The notes under the pieces are model-generated. The model made no database searches. It was not told the origin of the DNA and saw only the letters and a program-made list of their open reading frames with translations. This document shows, in pieces, positions 31,455-39,109 of a stretch of DNA of 64,000 nucleotides. This stretch comes from a virus: the IMG/VR virus record IMGVR_UViG_3300045136_000054, positions 28,873-92,872 of that record; one strand, written 5' to 3'. Made by a program: the position numbers and the translations under genes. Position 1 is the first letter of the stretch; each line of letters opens with the position of its first letter.

Positions 31455-31530
31455 GCTGCCTTAGCTCAATTGGTAGAGCAACTGATTTGTAATCAGTAGG
31501 TTGTCAGTTCAAGTCCGACAGGCAGCACCA
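31455..31530 (+). tRNA. tRNA-Thr(TGT)
   Basis: Acceptor GCTGCCT/AGGCAGC, anticodon arm ACTGA-TTTGTAA-TCAGT, T-loop TTCAAGT, encoded ACCA. Confidence 0.93.
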
Positions 31531-31534
31531 AAGA

Positions 31535-31607
31535 TCCTCGGTAGCTCAGCTGGTAGAGCGACGGACTGTTAATCCGTGTGTCCCTGGTTCGAACCCAGGC
31601 CGAGGAG
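31535..31607 (+). tRNA. tRNA-Asn(GTT), standard form
   Basis: Acceptor TCCTCGG/CCGAGGA, D-stem GCTC/GAGC, anticodon arm ACGGA-CTGTTAA-TCCGT, T-arm CTGG-TTCGAAC-CCAG. CCA is not encoded (GCAA follows). GC-rich and close to bacterial consensus. Confidence 0.93.
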
Positions 31608-31614
31608 CAAATGA

Positions 31615-31835
31615 ATTGATTAACTAGAGTATAGCGGTGGGTTTTTAAAACCCGTTGAGGAAACTCAGGACACACTTGGAACTAATGGGAGACTAATAGT
31701 CGTTTGTACCATTAATAAATCGAAAGATTGAGTGTGCAACACAAATAGATCGAGGTAAGTTCCATCCTATGAGATCGGGTTGTGGCATAGATAAATTATA
31801 CTCCTAGACAGAATCCTGGTTATCGGTTAATCAAT
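31615..31835 (+). ncRNA. rnpB: RNase P RNA, compact form
   Basis: The catalytic RNA that removes 5' leaders from tRNA precursors, working with the (host) RnpA protein. P1 is ATTGATTAAC paired with GGTTAATCAAT at the two ends. Universal regions are present: GAGGAAACTC (31657-31666; P4 5' strand), GTGCAACA, GAGGTAAG, and near the 3' end AGACAGAATCC followed by GGTTATCGG, matching the E. coli 3' region closely. At about 221 bases it is much shorter than bacterial RNAs (about 380), so peripheral helices are lost. Directly downstream of two tRNAs that it may process. Confidence 0.92.
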
Positions 31836-31865
31836 AATAATATATAATTGGAGATCTATAATAAT

Positions 31866-32249
31866 ATGATATTTGAAAAAAAGGGTGAGTTTATTTGGGG
31901 TAATGAGGTAATACCAACTTCTGAATTTCCAGAAATTATTCCATCTGATGAAACACCTATTGAACCAGTGACATTATTTAAAAAACCACCTAATGATTTA
32001 GAAGAAGTATTTAATGCCGCTGATTTAATTAAGGATAAATATCCTCGTATTTTTGAAAAAATTGAACTTACGTGGGGTAGTATTGAATTAGATTCATATT
32101 TTAATAAATTAATTATTGATGATAGAGGAAATAGAAATGGATTTCCTAAGGATGTATTTAATGCATTATTGATATTAGCAAAAGCAAATAAAAAAGAATT
32201 ACCAAAACAAACAGATAAAGATTTATGGTCAACATTTAATTATAAATAA
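31866..32249 (+). CDS. Hypothetical acidic protein, 127 aa
   Basis: Start chosen at ATG 31866 with GGAG at 31850; a TTG at 31848 is an alternative. Pro/Glu-rich first half and helical second half. No family recognised. Confidence 0.65.
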   Translation: MIFEKKGEFIWGNEVIPTSEFPEIIPSDETPIEPVTLFKKPPNDLEEVFNAADLIKDKYPRIFEKIELTWGSIELDSYFNKLIIDDRGNRNGFPKDVFNALLILAKANKKELPKQTDKDLWSTFNYK

Positions 32250-32303
32250 TAAATATACAGTAGAAATATTTTATTACATTATTTTATTTAAAGGAGAAAT
32301 ACT

Positions 32304-32618
32304 ATGTTTAAAGTTACTAGAACAATCATAAGACAATCACCAACAGATCCAGGTTTAATAAATAGTGATACAATTTCAAATTTACATAATAATTTGATTT
32401 CTTTATTAAATCAATTACCACCAGATAAATTTATAGGTGTTGAAACTAATCACATTGATGATGTAACATCAACTATTACTTATATTTGGGCTGATGAGTC
32501 ATATAGAAATGAATTTTTAAGTCAAAATCAAACATTAATTAATGATTTACAAAATGCTATTGATACTTATACTGCACAACATAATATTACTACTTATGTA
32601 ACGACAGAAACTGTTTAA
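32304..32618 (+). CDS. Hypothetical protein, 104 aa
   Basis: Strong RBS AAAGGAGAA. Small alpha/beta-looking protein (MFKVTRTIIRQSP start) without known motif. Five bases before the ketosynthase gene and presumably co-translated. Confidence 0.7.
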   Translation: MFKVTRTIIRQSPTDPGLINSDTISNLHNNLISLLNQLPPDKFIGVETNHIDDVTSTITYIWADESYRNEFLSQNQTLINDLQNAIDTYTAQHNITTYVTTETV

Positions 32619-32623
32619 AAATA

Positions 32624-33820
32624 ATGAGATTTGTAATAACAGGTATTGGTATCCATGATTCATTAGGATCTGATCCCAGTGAATGTTTTAATAATATTAT
32701 TACAAATAATCAAAACTTAACATCCACGTCTAATATAGACTCATTAAAAAATAAAAACATAAAAACAAAATTCTGTTTTTTAGAAAAACAAATAGTTCCA
32801 GATTTAACAAAATATGGATATACTGAAAAAGAGTTAAGAAGATTAACTAATAATTCTAAAATTGCTTTAGGTGTTGTTGAACATGCTATTAAAGATGCAA
32901 ACATAAATATTCACGGTAAAGAAGTTCCAGTTGTTTTTAGTTCTTCTACAAGAAATATAGCATTAGATTATTTAGATTATATTAATAATACCTTTGGGCG
33001 ATTAAATCCTTTCATAGCATTAAATTATAGTTCAGATTTTATTTCAAATTGTATACAAACTAGATATAATTTAACAGGTCAGTCTTTAACATTATCTGCT
33101 GCATGTTCAACGGGTTTTTATAGTATAGATTATGCTTTGAAGATAATGAGTGAAAATAATCTTCAATGTACTATAGTTGGAACATCAAGTAATGGTTGTA
33201 ACTATTTAGATATTACATGGTTTGAAAATTTAGGTGCATTATCTAAAAAAGAAATATCTAGACCATTTGATAAAAATAGAGATGGTTTTATGATTGCTAA
33301 TGGACATGCATGTTTAATTATAGAAACATTAGAACATGCTGAAAAAAGAAATGCTAAAATTTATGCAGAAATTATTGGTTTAGGTTTTCAAAATGATGGA
33401 AATAATTTAACAGCACCAGATAAAGAAATGAAAAGTTCAAGAATTGCTTTAGAAAGATGTTTGAAAAATTTTAATGGACAAATAGATTATATAAATGCAC
33501 ATGCAACATCTACTCCAGTTGGTGATGATATAGAAGCTAGTTTAATGGAAAAATATTTTCCAGGTGTATCAATAAGTAGTAATAAAGGACATATAGGACA
33601 TTGTATTCATTCATCAAACATTGTTGAATTAATATATACTATTATGGCTATGAAACATTCATTAATCCCACATACGATGAACTTAAACGACCCATTAGAC
33701 GCTAACCTAGATTTCGTAATGCATAAACCTAAAGAAAAACAGATTAGATATGCTCTCAAAAATTCATTTGGATTCGGTGGTAGGAATGGATTTATATTAT
33801 TAAAAAATTGCATGTTATAA
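32624..33820 (+). CDS. Beta-ketoacyl synthase (KAS I/II type)
   Basis: 398 residues, full length for FabB/FabF. The catalytic Cys lies at residue 161 in SAACSTGF. The first catalytic His is in NAHATSTPVGD, and the Lys/His pair is in SSNKGHIGHC. The C-terminal NSFGFGGRNG loop is also typical. Condenses acyl-ACP with malonyl-ACP. Together with the MaoC-like protein (11858) it suggests phage-directed acyl-chain or polyketide-like synthesis, perhaps for envelope lipids or modification of a virion part. Confidence 0.92.
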   Translation: MRFVITGIGIHDSLGSDPSECFNNIITNNQNLTSTSNIDSLKNKNIKTKFCFLEKQIVPDLTKYGYTEKELRRLTNNSKIALGVVEHAIKDANINIHGKEVPVVFSSSTRNIALDYLDYINNTFGRLNPFIALNYSSDFISNCIQTRYNLTGQSLTLSAACSTGFYSIDYALKIMSENNLQCTIVGTSSNGCNYLDITWFENLGALSKKEISRPFDKNRDGFMIANGHACLIIETLEHAEKRNAKIYAEIIGLGFQNDGNNLTAPDKEMKSSRIALERCLKNFNGQIDYINAHATSTPVGDDIEASLMEKYFPGVSISSNKGHIGHCIHSSNIVELIYTIMAMKHSLIPHTMNLNDPLDANLDFVMHKPKEKQIRYALKNSFGFGGRNGFILLKNCML

Positions 33821-33860
33821 ATATATCATTATAATATAATGATATTAAAATTTTATAAAC

Positions 33861-34676
33861 ATGCCGTTTTTAACACCTGGTAAATGGGAACTAAATAAGT
33901 TTGTAAATTATCAAAAATCAATACCAAATACTATAATTCCATTATATGATTTGGATGTATATCATCATTTTCAACAACAACATTGGTTATTTAACAGACT
34001 TTATATTTGTGAATCATTAGGATATTTATGTGCTCCACATGGAATTGTTCCCCAAACATTTCCTGTTTTTAGTCGTCCTATTTACAATATTGATTGTGAT
34101 TATTTTGATTGTGATATATGGAAATCTATAGATGATGTAAAATTTAAACCTGGATATTTTTGGTTCTCTCATTTTAATGGAGATTATATTAGAACAGATA
34201 CACTAATTTTAAATAATGAAATTTTATGGTCAGCAAGTGTAAAAGCAACTTTAAATGAAGATGGTAGATTTATGATGTGGGAAACATTGCCAAACTTGTC
34301 TATAAAAAACTTTCCATCAATAATAAACTTTGTTGAGAGAAAGGTATATCGTTCATATTATGGTGCAATGTCATTTAATACAATTAATGGAAATATTATT
34401 GATGTTCAATCTAGAATAACTACACAATTTTTAGATTTTTATCCTAATAAAATTTATGATGCGTTGATAAAATTATATAGAGATATGAATGATAAACCGG
34501 CTAGATTATTAAAAATAGCATATAAAGGTTATTCTAAAAATTTTTGGTCAAAACATCCTAATCTTTTTCTTGATATTGGAGATATAATGTATAATACTAA
34601 AGACAGTATTAATAAAAATTATAAAATGAAATGGTATAGAGTTGGTTATACTAATGAAATTTTAAATATTTCCTAG
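33861..34676 (+). CDS. Hypothetical protein, 271 aa, beside ketosynthase
   Basis: Rich in aromatic residues, with several His and Cys (HHFQQQHW; CDYFDCDIW). No family recognised. Located 40 bases after the ketosynthase gene, so it may act in the same pathway. Confidence 0.65.
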   Translation: MPFLTPGKWELNKFVNYQKSIPNTIIPLYDLDVYHHFQQQHWLFNRLYICESLGYLCAPHGIVPQTFPVFSRPIYNIDCDYFDCDIWKSIDDVKFKPGYFWFSHFNGDYIRTDTLILNNEILWSASVKATLNEDGRFMMWETLPNLSIKNFPSIINFVERKVYRSYYGAMSFNTINGNIIDVQSRITTQFLDFYPNKIYDALIKLYRDMNDKPARLLKIAYKGYSKNFWSKHPNLFLDIGDIMYNTKDSINKNYKMKWYRVGYTNEILNIS

Positions 34677-34682
34677 GATTTA

Positions 34683-34711
34683 TTTACATTTTTTAATATT
34701 TGATATATAAT
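34683..34711 (+). promoter_or_regulatory. Promoter for lipoprotein gene
   Basis: TTTACA (34683-34688), 17-base spacer, TATAAT (34706-34711). Confidence 0.78.
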
Positions 34712-34743
34712 TTCAACATTAATTTAAAATTTAGATAAATAAA

Positions 34744-34923
34744 ATGTTTATTCGAAATATTTTTTTATTTTTATTATTTTCATTATTATTAAGTGGATGT
34801 GTACTAATAATTAATAATAAAGATACAAAAATAGAAAAAGATTATATTCAACAAGAAAAGAAATATTTTGAACGTTCTTTAGTTATGAAAGGACTGCATA
34901 ATGAAAAGAGTTTATATTCTTAA
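34744..34923 (+). CDS. Small lipoprotein, 59 aa
   Basis: N-terminal signal with lipobox LLLSGC (Cys 19), then a polar tail. Size and shape fit an outer-membrane spanin or an envelope-modifying phage lipoprotein. Overlaps the next gene by 23 bases. Confidence 0.65.
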   Translation: MFIRNIFLFLLFSLLLSGCVLIINNKDTKIEKDYIQQEKKYFERSLVMKGLHNEKSLYS

Positions 34924-35107
34924 AACACGTCCTGAAATTCAATTTGATGTCGAAAATCAAGGTCATAGATTAGCATTTGCCAATTTTTTGAGAAATAGAG
35001 CATGGGGTGATTCACCGCGATTTTATTTAGAAGAAGGATATTCTTGTATTCCAGAAATGATTAAAGATAAATTGTTACATTATTATATTAATAAAGAATT
35101 TAATTAA
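34901..35107 (+). CDS. Hypothetical protein, 68 aa
   Basis: Starts MKRVYILKTRPEIQFDVENQ and carries an aromatic/basic middle. No family recognised. Its start lies inside the lipoprotein gene behind GAAAGGA. Confidence 0.65.
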   Translation: MKRVYILKTRPEIQFDVENQGHRLAFANFLRNRAWGDSPRFYLEEGYSCIPEMIKDKLLHYYINKEFN

Positions 35108-35131
35108 TTGTTTTATTTTTAAAAAATAATT

Positions 35132-35440
35132 ATGATTACACAACGATATACAATTAAGGCAGAAGATCCAGACGGTATTAAACCAGCACAACTTGTATTT
35201 GAAAATGATGATAGTGATATTGTTACAGGTTTCATTAATGATATTAATGGTGATCAGATAGAAATTATTCTTTTTGAGATGACAGATTTAACACATATTA
35301 AAGATTTAATTATTTCATATAGTGATGAAATTGTAGATTGGATTCCTCTATTATTAACAGCAATAGAAAAAAATCCCGAAATGAAAGAATTTTGGGAAGA
35401 AGTATTAACGTTATATAGTAATCAACAAGTAATTCATTAG
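35132..35440 (+). CDS. Hypothetical acidic protein, 102 aa
   Basis: No family recognised. Strongly acidic with a helical C-terminal half. Confidence 0.65.
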   Translation: MITQRYTIKAEDPDGIKPAQLVFENDDSDIVTGFINDINGDQIEIILFEMTDLTHIKDLIISYSDEIVDWIPLLLTAIEKNPEMKEFWEEVLTLYSNQQVIH

Positions 35441-35525
35441 AAAGAAATTAATTATTATATTTAATAAAATATAAATACAAAGTTATAATTAATAGTTCTT
35501 TAAAATTTTTATAATATATACATAT

Positions 35526-35871
35526 GCCACCATGGCGGAATTGGTAGACGCAACGGAAAGGTAACGACCTAGTCCGCCTTTGATAGAAATATCAAAGTGA
35601 ACAATGGGTTAATTCGGGAGAGCCTGTTAAAAATGGCGATCGCGAGCCAAGCAAATGATACATCATTTGAAGGTGTAGAGACTACTGGAGAGGTAGAGTC
35701 TTATTTAAAATGATTCTGAGTCCTCTTAATAACCAGCTTAGAACGCCCATCACCTTAACAGAAATGAAAGGTGAAGAGATAGTCCGGGCCTAATGGAAAC
35801 GTTAGGAAAAAACCGCTTAAAATCCGTCGACTAATTAGGTCATCCCGGTTCGACTCCGGGTGGTGGCACCA
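35526..35871 (+). tRNA. tRNA-Leu(TAA) containing a group I intron
   Basis: Exons 35526-35557 and 35816-35871 join to an 88-base tRNA. It has acceptor GCCACCA/TGGTGGC, anticodon arm ACGGA-CTTAAAA-TCCGT, variable stem GAC/GTC, T-arm CCCGG-TTCGACT-CCGGG and ACCA. The 258-base intron separates the anticodon stem (position 31) from the loop. TAA reads TTA, the main Leu codon here. Confidence 0.9.
35558..35815 (+). mobile_element. Group I intron in tRNA-Leu, no ORF
   Basis: Core signatures are present: GTAGAGACTACT (P7 5' side) and GAAGAGATAGTCC (P7 3' side/J), a P2-like hairpin CTTTGAT/ATCAAAG and a terminal G at 35815. P1 forms from CGGA...AGGT with ACCT...TCCG. The 5' splice site by exon matching follows an A, not the usual U, so its exact place is uncertain. 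No homing gene inside. Confidence 0.85.
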
Positions 35872-35949
35872 AATAAATATAAACTAAAGAAATTATATGA
35901 TGAATAACAAATAAAAATTATTTGGAAATAATAAAAGGAGATAAATAAA

Positions 35950-36150
35950 ATGGCATATGGCCTTGTTATTAAAAAGGAATATTTTAATAGATTTCAAAAC
36001 CTTCTTAATTCTGAAGGAATTTATGATTGGGATATTTGGAATATTAACGATTATTTAACACATAATGATGATGTTGTTAAAATTGAATTTAATAATGATC
36101 AAGAATTTTATAAAGCTTTTGACGTTTGGAAAAAGGTGACATTAAATTAA
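35950..36150 (+). CDS. Hypothetical protein, 66 aa
   Basis: Strong RBS AAAGGAGAT. Small acidic protein starting MAYGLVIKKEYF. No family recognised. Overlaps the next ORF by 25 bases. Confidence 0.7.
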   Translation: MAYGLVIKKEYFNRFQNLLNSEGIYDWDIWNINDYLTHNDDVVKIEFNNDQEFYKAFDVWKKVTLN

Positions 36151-36311
36151 TGGAACATGCATTTAAAACTGGATTAGTAAAAGTTGAAATTAATAATAAA
36201 ATTATTTTTGCCTATGTTGAAAATTGGTTAGATGATAATTTTATTGAATGTAAAACTTTACTAAATGATAAATTTATAACTAGTTATAAAAATATAGTAA
36301 ATTGGATATAA
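36126..36311 (+). CDS. Hypothetical protein, 61 aa
   Basis: Predicted from ATG 36126 (alternative ATG 36150). Small beta-like protein with no known family. Confidence 0.5.
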   Translation: MEKGDIKLMEHAFKTGLVKVEINNKIIFAYVENWLDDNFIECKTLLNDKFITSYKNIVNWI

Positions 36312-36372
36312 TAATTATACTATATTTTTTTATAAATAATATCAAATAATTAAAAATTCTTAGCAACTTTAT

Positions 36373-36391
36373 GGATGTCGTTACGACATCC
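36373..36391 (+). terminator. Hairpin upstream of tRNA cluster 4
   Basis: GGATGTCG-TTA-CGACATCC, perfect 8-bp stem without U-tract. Possible terminator or processing site. Confidence 0.35.
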
Positions 36392-36413
36392 AAATGGAGT
36401 AATTAAGTATTAT

Positions 36414-36489
36414 GGGTGTGTAGCTCAGCTGGGAGAGCACCTGCTTTGCACGCAGGGGGTAGCGGGTTCGAGTCCTGTCACATCCACCA
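36414..36489 (+). tRNA. tRNA-Ala(TGC), second copy
   Basis: Acceptor GGGTGTG/CACATCC, anticodon arm CCTGC-TTTGCAC-GCAGG, T-arm GCGGG-TTCGAGT-CCTGT, encoded ACCA. Closer to bacterial consensus than the copy at 18448. Confidence 0.93.
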
Positions 36490-36501
36490 AAAATAAAATA
36501 T

Positions 36502-36577
36502 GCGGCTATAGCTCAGTTGGTAGAGCACTTGCTTGCCAAGCAAGATGTCGGGAGTTCGAATCTCCTTAGCCGCTCCA
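36502..36577 (+). tRNA. tRNA-Gly(GCC), second copy
   Basis: Acceptor GCGGCTA/TAGCCGC, anticodon arm CTTGC-TTGCCAA-GCAAG, T discriminator, encoded CCA. Fully paired, unlike the Gly copy at 15110. Confidence 0.93.
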
Positions 36578-36586
36578 ACTATATAT

Positions 36587-36659
36587 GCGGGAGTTCTCCT
36601 GGGAGAGGACTCAGCCTTCCAAGCTGATGAAGAGGGTTCGAATCCCTTCTCCCGCTCCA
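36587..36659 (+). tRNA. tRNA-Gly(TCC), second copy
   Basis: Acceptor GCGGGAG/CTCCCGC, anticodon loop CTTCCAA, T-loop TTCGAAT, T discriminator, encoded CCA. Confidence 0.92.
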
Positions 36660-36715
36660 AATAAAATGTATTTTCTATATATAATATAAATAAAATTTTA
36701 AATATTTAAATAAAA

Positions 36716-37339
36716 ATGATAGAATTAAAGTGTGGACCAATCAATGATGAACGAACTATAACATTAGAGATTCCAAATAATATAAAATCTATTGGAATTT
36801 TACACAGTGGTGGTACTGATAGTACAATATTACTTCATCTCTTAACAAAATATTTCCCAAATTATCCATTAACAGTATTTACAATAAACAAAGTTATTGG
36901 TGACAATATCATCAATAGCAATAGAGTATTAGATAAAATGGGATTAAATAATTTAAAACATGAAGCTATTGATATTGATAAATCAACACCCCATTATAAA
37001 ATAGTACCATTAACAATAGAAAAAATTATTAAATCTAATATAGTTGATTTTATTTTTTTAGCTGGTAATTCAATACCATTAGAAAATCTTGATACAAATT
37101 TTTCCGGACCTATTAGAATTAAAGGAAACATTTTGCCAAATAAAATATCTAGACCATTTATTGATATTTTTAAATATCATATTATTGATATATATTATAG
37201 AGAAAATGTAGAATATTTATTAGAATATACACATTCTTGTACAGAACAAACTGTTGGTTATTGTGATAAATGTTGGTTTTGTTCTGAAAGAAAATGGGCA
37301 TTTAAAAAATTAAATAAAATACCAATTATGGGGCAATAG
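36716..37339 (+). CDS. QueC-like PP-loop ATPase
   Basis: 207 residues. PP-loop HSGGTDSTILLH (about 31-42) activates a substrate with ATP. A C-terminal zinc motif (C-x7-C-x2-C-x2-C, CTEQTVGYCDKCWFC) is as in QueC, which makes 7-cyano-7-deazaguanine. Other 7-deazaguanine genes are not in the window, so it may be a divergent family member with another substrate. Phage versions usually serve DNA modification against restriction. Confidence 0.72.
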   Translation: MIELKCGPINDERTITLEIPNNIKSIGILHSGGTDSTILLHLLTKYFPNYPLTVFTINKVIGDNIINSNRVLDKMGLNNLKHEAIDIDKSTPHYKIVPLTIEKIIKSNIVDFIFLAGNSIPLENLDTNFSGPIRIKGNILPNKISRPFIDIFKYHIIDIYYRENVEYLLEYTHSCTEQTVGYCDKCWFCSERKWAFKKLNKIPIMGQ

Positions 37340-37348
37340 GAAATAATT

Positions 37349-38194
37349 ATGGAGTTTGATAAAAATAAAAATATTATTTTAGTTTGTTATCCTAGATCAG
37401 GATCAACTGTTACATATCAAATAATTAAACAAAATTTACCAAATTATATAAGTTTATTTGAATTTTTAAATTTAGGCACTGAAGTTATAGAAGATCAAAA
37501 AACACATATACCAATATGTATAAATCACCATGATGGTAAAATGTATAAACTTTTAAAAACATATGAAGATAAATATAAAGAATTTTTAAGAAGAGAAAAA
37601 TTGTTAAATAATTTACCTGGAAGACCTTTTATGTTAAAATTTTTCGGTGATTTTATTATGAGATGCCCAGATTTTGCAAAACGTTTATTAAAAAATGAAA
37701 ACAACCAATTTATTTTTTTGAATCGTAAAAATATATTTAAATCAGTTGCTTCATATCTTGTTGGATTTAAAACTAAAAAATGGTCGCTATCTTTAGAAGA
37801 AAATAATAATAATAAAAATAAAAATTTTATGTTTTTACCAGATGATAGAATTTTAGTTAATGGGTGTTTACAACGAATTGTTATTTTTGATATATTAAAA
37901 TTACATCTTCAAGATAGAACAATTTTAAATTTAAGTTATGAAGATAATATTGAACAATCAATAAATGATTTTGAAATTTTAGCAAGGGATATGTTCAATC
38001 CAAATGAAAATATTAAACACGCATTATTTCAAAAACAAAATTTTGACCATGAATCACTCATAATAAATAGTGATGAACTTAAACAATATATAAATGATTT
38101 TTTTGATTCTTTAGATAATGGTGTTCCAGCAAAAAGATTTTTACCGGAATGGTGGAACCCGAATGTTAATTTATCTACGTTTTTATTAGATTAA
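37349..38194 (+). CDS. Sulfotransferase-family protein
   Basis: 281 residues. The N-terminal PAPS-binding loop reads VCYPRSGSTVTYQ (about 12-24), and a second conserved element is FIFLNRKNIFKSVASY, matching the 3'-phosphate-binding RxxxxxxS region. Should move sulfate from PAPS to a sugar, lipid or peptide. An APS-kinase-like protein at 52.2 kb could help supply PAPS. Confidence 0.82.
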   Translation: MEFDKNKNIILVCYPRSGSTVTYQIIKQNLPNYISLFEFLNLGTEVIEDQKTHIPICINHHDGKMYKLLKTYEDKYKEFLRREKLLNNLPGRPFMLKFFGDFIMRCPDFAKRLLKNENNQFIFLNRKNIFKSVASYLVGFKTKKWSLSLEENNNNKNKNFMFLPDDRILVNGCLQRIVIFDILKLHLQDRTILNLSYEDNIEQSINDFEILARDMFNPNENIKHALFQKQNFDHESLIINSDELKQYINDFFDSLDNGVPAKRFLPEWWNPNVNLSTFLLD

Positions 38195-38212
38195 AAAATT
38201 AGGATATTTTTG

Positions 38213-38241
38213 TTTATTTTTGATAAAATTTAATATATAAT
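38213..38241 (+). promoter_or_regulatory. Promoter, first of a tandem pair
   Basis: TTTATT (38213-38218), 17-base spacer, TATAAT (38236-38241), preceded by TAGGATATTTTTG, which recurs before the next promoter. Confidence 0.7.
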
Positions 38242-38291
38242 TTTAAATAAAAATTCATATAACAAAATATTTAATTTTTAGGATATTTTTG

Positions 38292-38320
38292 TTTACTTTT
38301 ATTAAAATTTGATATATAAT
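38292..38320 (+). promoter_or_regulatory. Promoter for RNA element and tRNA-Ile/tRNA-Met
   Basis: TTTACT (38292-38297), 17-base spacer, TATAAT (38315-38320), with the same TAGGATATTTTTG upstream. Confidence 0.8.
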
Positions 38321-38335
38321 TAATAAATAATAAAA

Positions 38336-38439
38336 AGACACATACAGCAAATTTTTTATAATGGAGTGTCCGTTTGGACAATCTCGGCGATCGTAGATTA
38401 TAACGAGAGGAGTGGAACCGATCCTTCGGTTTTGTGTCT
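38336..38439 (+). ncRNA. Leader RNA 1 with AGACACA/TGTGTCT closing stem and ACAGCAA motif
   Basis: A closing stem AGACACA (38336-38342) with TGTGTCT (38433-38439), then ACAGCAA just inside. Internal hairpins are TGTCC-GTTT-GGACA, TCTCG/CGAGA and AACCGA-TCCT-TCGGTT. It starts about where transcription should begin. Two shorter relatives lie at 39110 and 39175. Confidence 0.55.
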
Positions 38440-38450
38440 TGTTAAAAGAT

Positions 38451-38545
38451 AGTCCTCAGCTCTGGTGAGCGGGCGAGTCTTATAAACTCGCGAGACCGGC
38501 TAGATTGGCTGGAACGGCACGGATCGTAACCGTGGGGGACTACCA
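38451..38545 (+). tRNA. tRNA-Ile(TAT), type II shape with A54/T58 T-loop
   Basis: Acceptor AGTCCTC/GGGGACT, D-stem GCTC/GAGC, anticodon arm CGAGT-CTTATAA-ACTCG reading ATA. A long variable hairpin CCGGC-TAGATTG-GCTGG is not normal for Ile. T-arm CACGG-ATCGTAA-CCGTG, encoded ACCA. Confidence 0.8.
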
Positions 38546-38549
38546 AAAT

Positions 38550-38623
38550 TGCGAGGAAGTGAACTAGTGTCACGCGTGGCTCATAACCACGAGAGCCGTG
38601 GGCAGAACCGGCGATCGCAACCA
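38550..38623 (+). tRNA. tRNA-Met(CAT)-like with GGGCAGAA T-loop
   Basis: D-arm GTGA/TCAC and anticodon arm CGTGG-CTCATAA-CCACG are perfect. The T-arm GCCG.../CGGC has loop sequence GGGCAGAA. The acceptor pairs well only over 5 bp (TGCGA/TCGCA), and ACCA is encoded. Functional Met tRNA or tRNA-like RNA. Confidence 0.65.
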
Positions 38624-38650
38624 TTTTCACTTTATAAATATTGAGAGATA

Positions 38651-38824
38651 ATGTTAATTAATCGACAAAACATTAAAGAGGATGAATTAGCTTTAAAAGA
38701 TGAATTTAATCGTCTTCGCAATATTAGTTTTCTCTTATTATCAAAAGAAAATAGAAATATCTTTTCACAATTACAAAATAGATTTTATAGAGAAAATTTT
38801 CTCAATAAATTAATTAAAATTTAA
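38651..38824 (+). CDS. Small basic helical protein, 57 aa
   Basis: ATG at 38651, stop 38822. Charged amphipathic helices rich in Asn, Lys, Arg and Leu. No family recognised. Confidence 0.5.
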   Translation: MLINRQNIKEDELALKDEFNRLRNISFLLLSKENRNIFSQLQNRFYRENFLNKLIKI

Positions 38825-38863
38825 AAATATTTTCATAAAATTTTAATAAGCAGGAGAAAATTA

Positions 38864-39049
38864 ATGTCAGAACCACGTAAAAAAATTACCGGGCCAAACT
38901 TTCGTCTTCCAGGTCATTACAAATGTTATTTTGATAATATTATTGACCCACATCGACGTGGTGAAATTAAGCGTCTAATTATTGGTATGGCAGTTGCTGA
39001 ACAGGAAAGTAAGAAAAAATCTATCAAAATTAAAGACGAAGAAGAATAA
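38864..39049 (+). CDS. Hypothetical protein, 61 aa
   Basis: RBS AGGAGA. Lys/Arg-rich with a Pro-containing start (MSEPRKKITGPNFRLPGHYK) and acidic C-terminus. No family recognised. Confidence 0.68.
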   Translation: MSEPRKKITGPNFRLPGHYKCYFDNIIDPHRRGEIKRLIIGMAVAEQESKKKSIKIKDEEE

Positions 39050-39070
39050 ACATTTAGGATATTTTAACCT

Positions 39071-39099
39071 TTTACTTTAAAAACTTCTTTATATATAAT
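39071..39099 (+). promoter_or_regulatory. Promoter for DUF2828 gene
   Basis: TTTACT (39071-39076), 17-base spacer, TATAAT (39094-39099), preceded by TAGGATATTTT as at 38.2 kb. Confidence 0.78.
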
Positions 39100-39109
39100 A
39101 TAAAAATAT

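Noticed and set aside
31615-31835. tmRNA or 6S RNA as identity of this structured RNA
   Set aside because: The GAGGAAA...ACAGAA...GGTTATCGG signature set and the P1 helix are specific to RNase P RNA.
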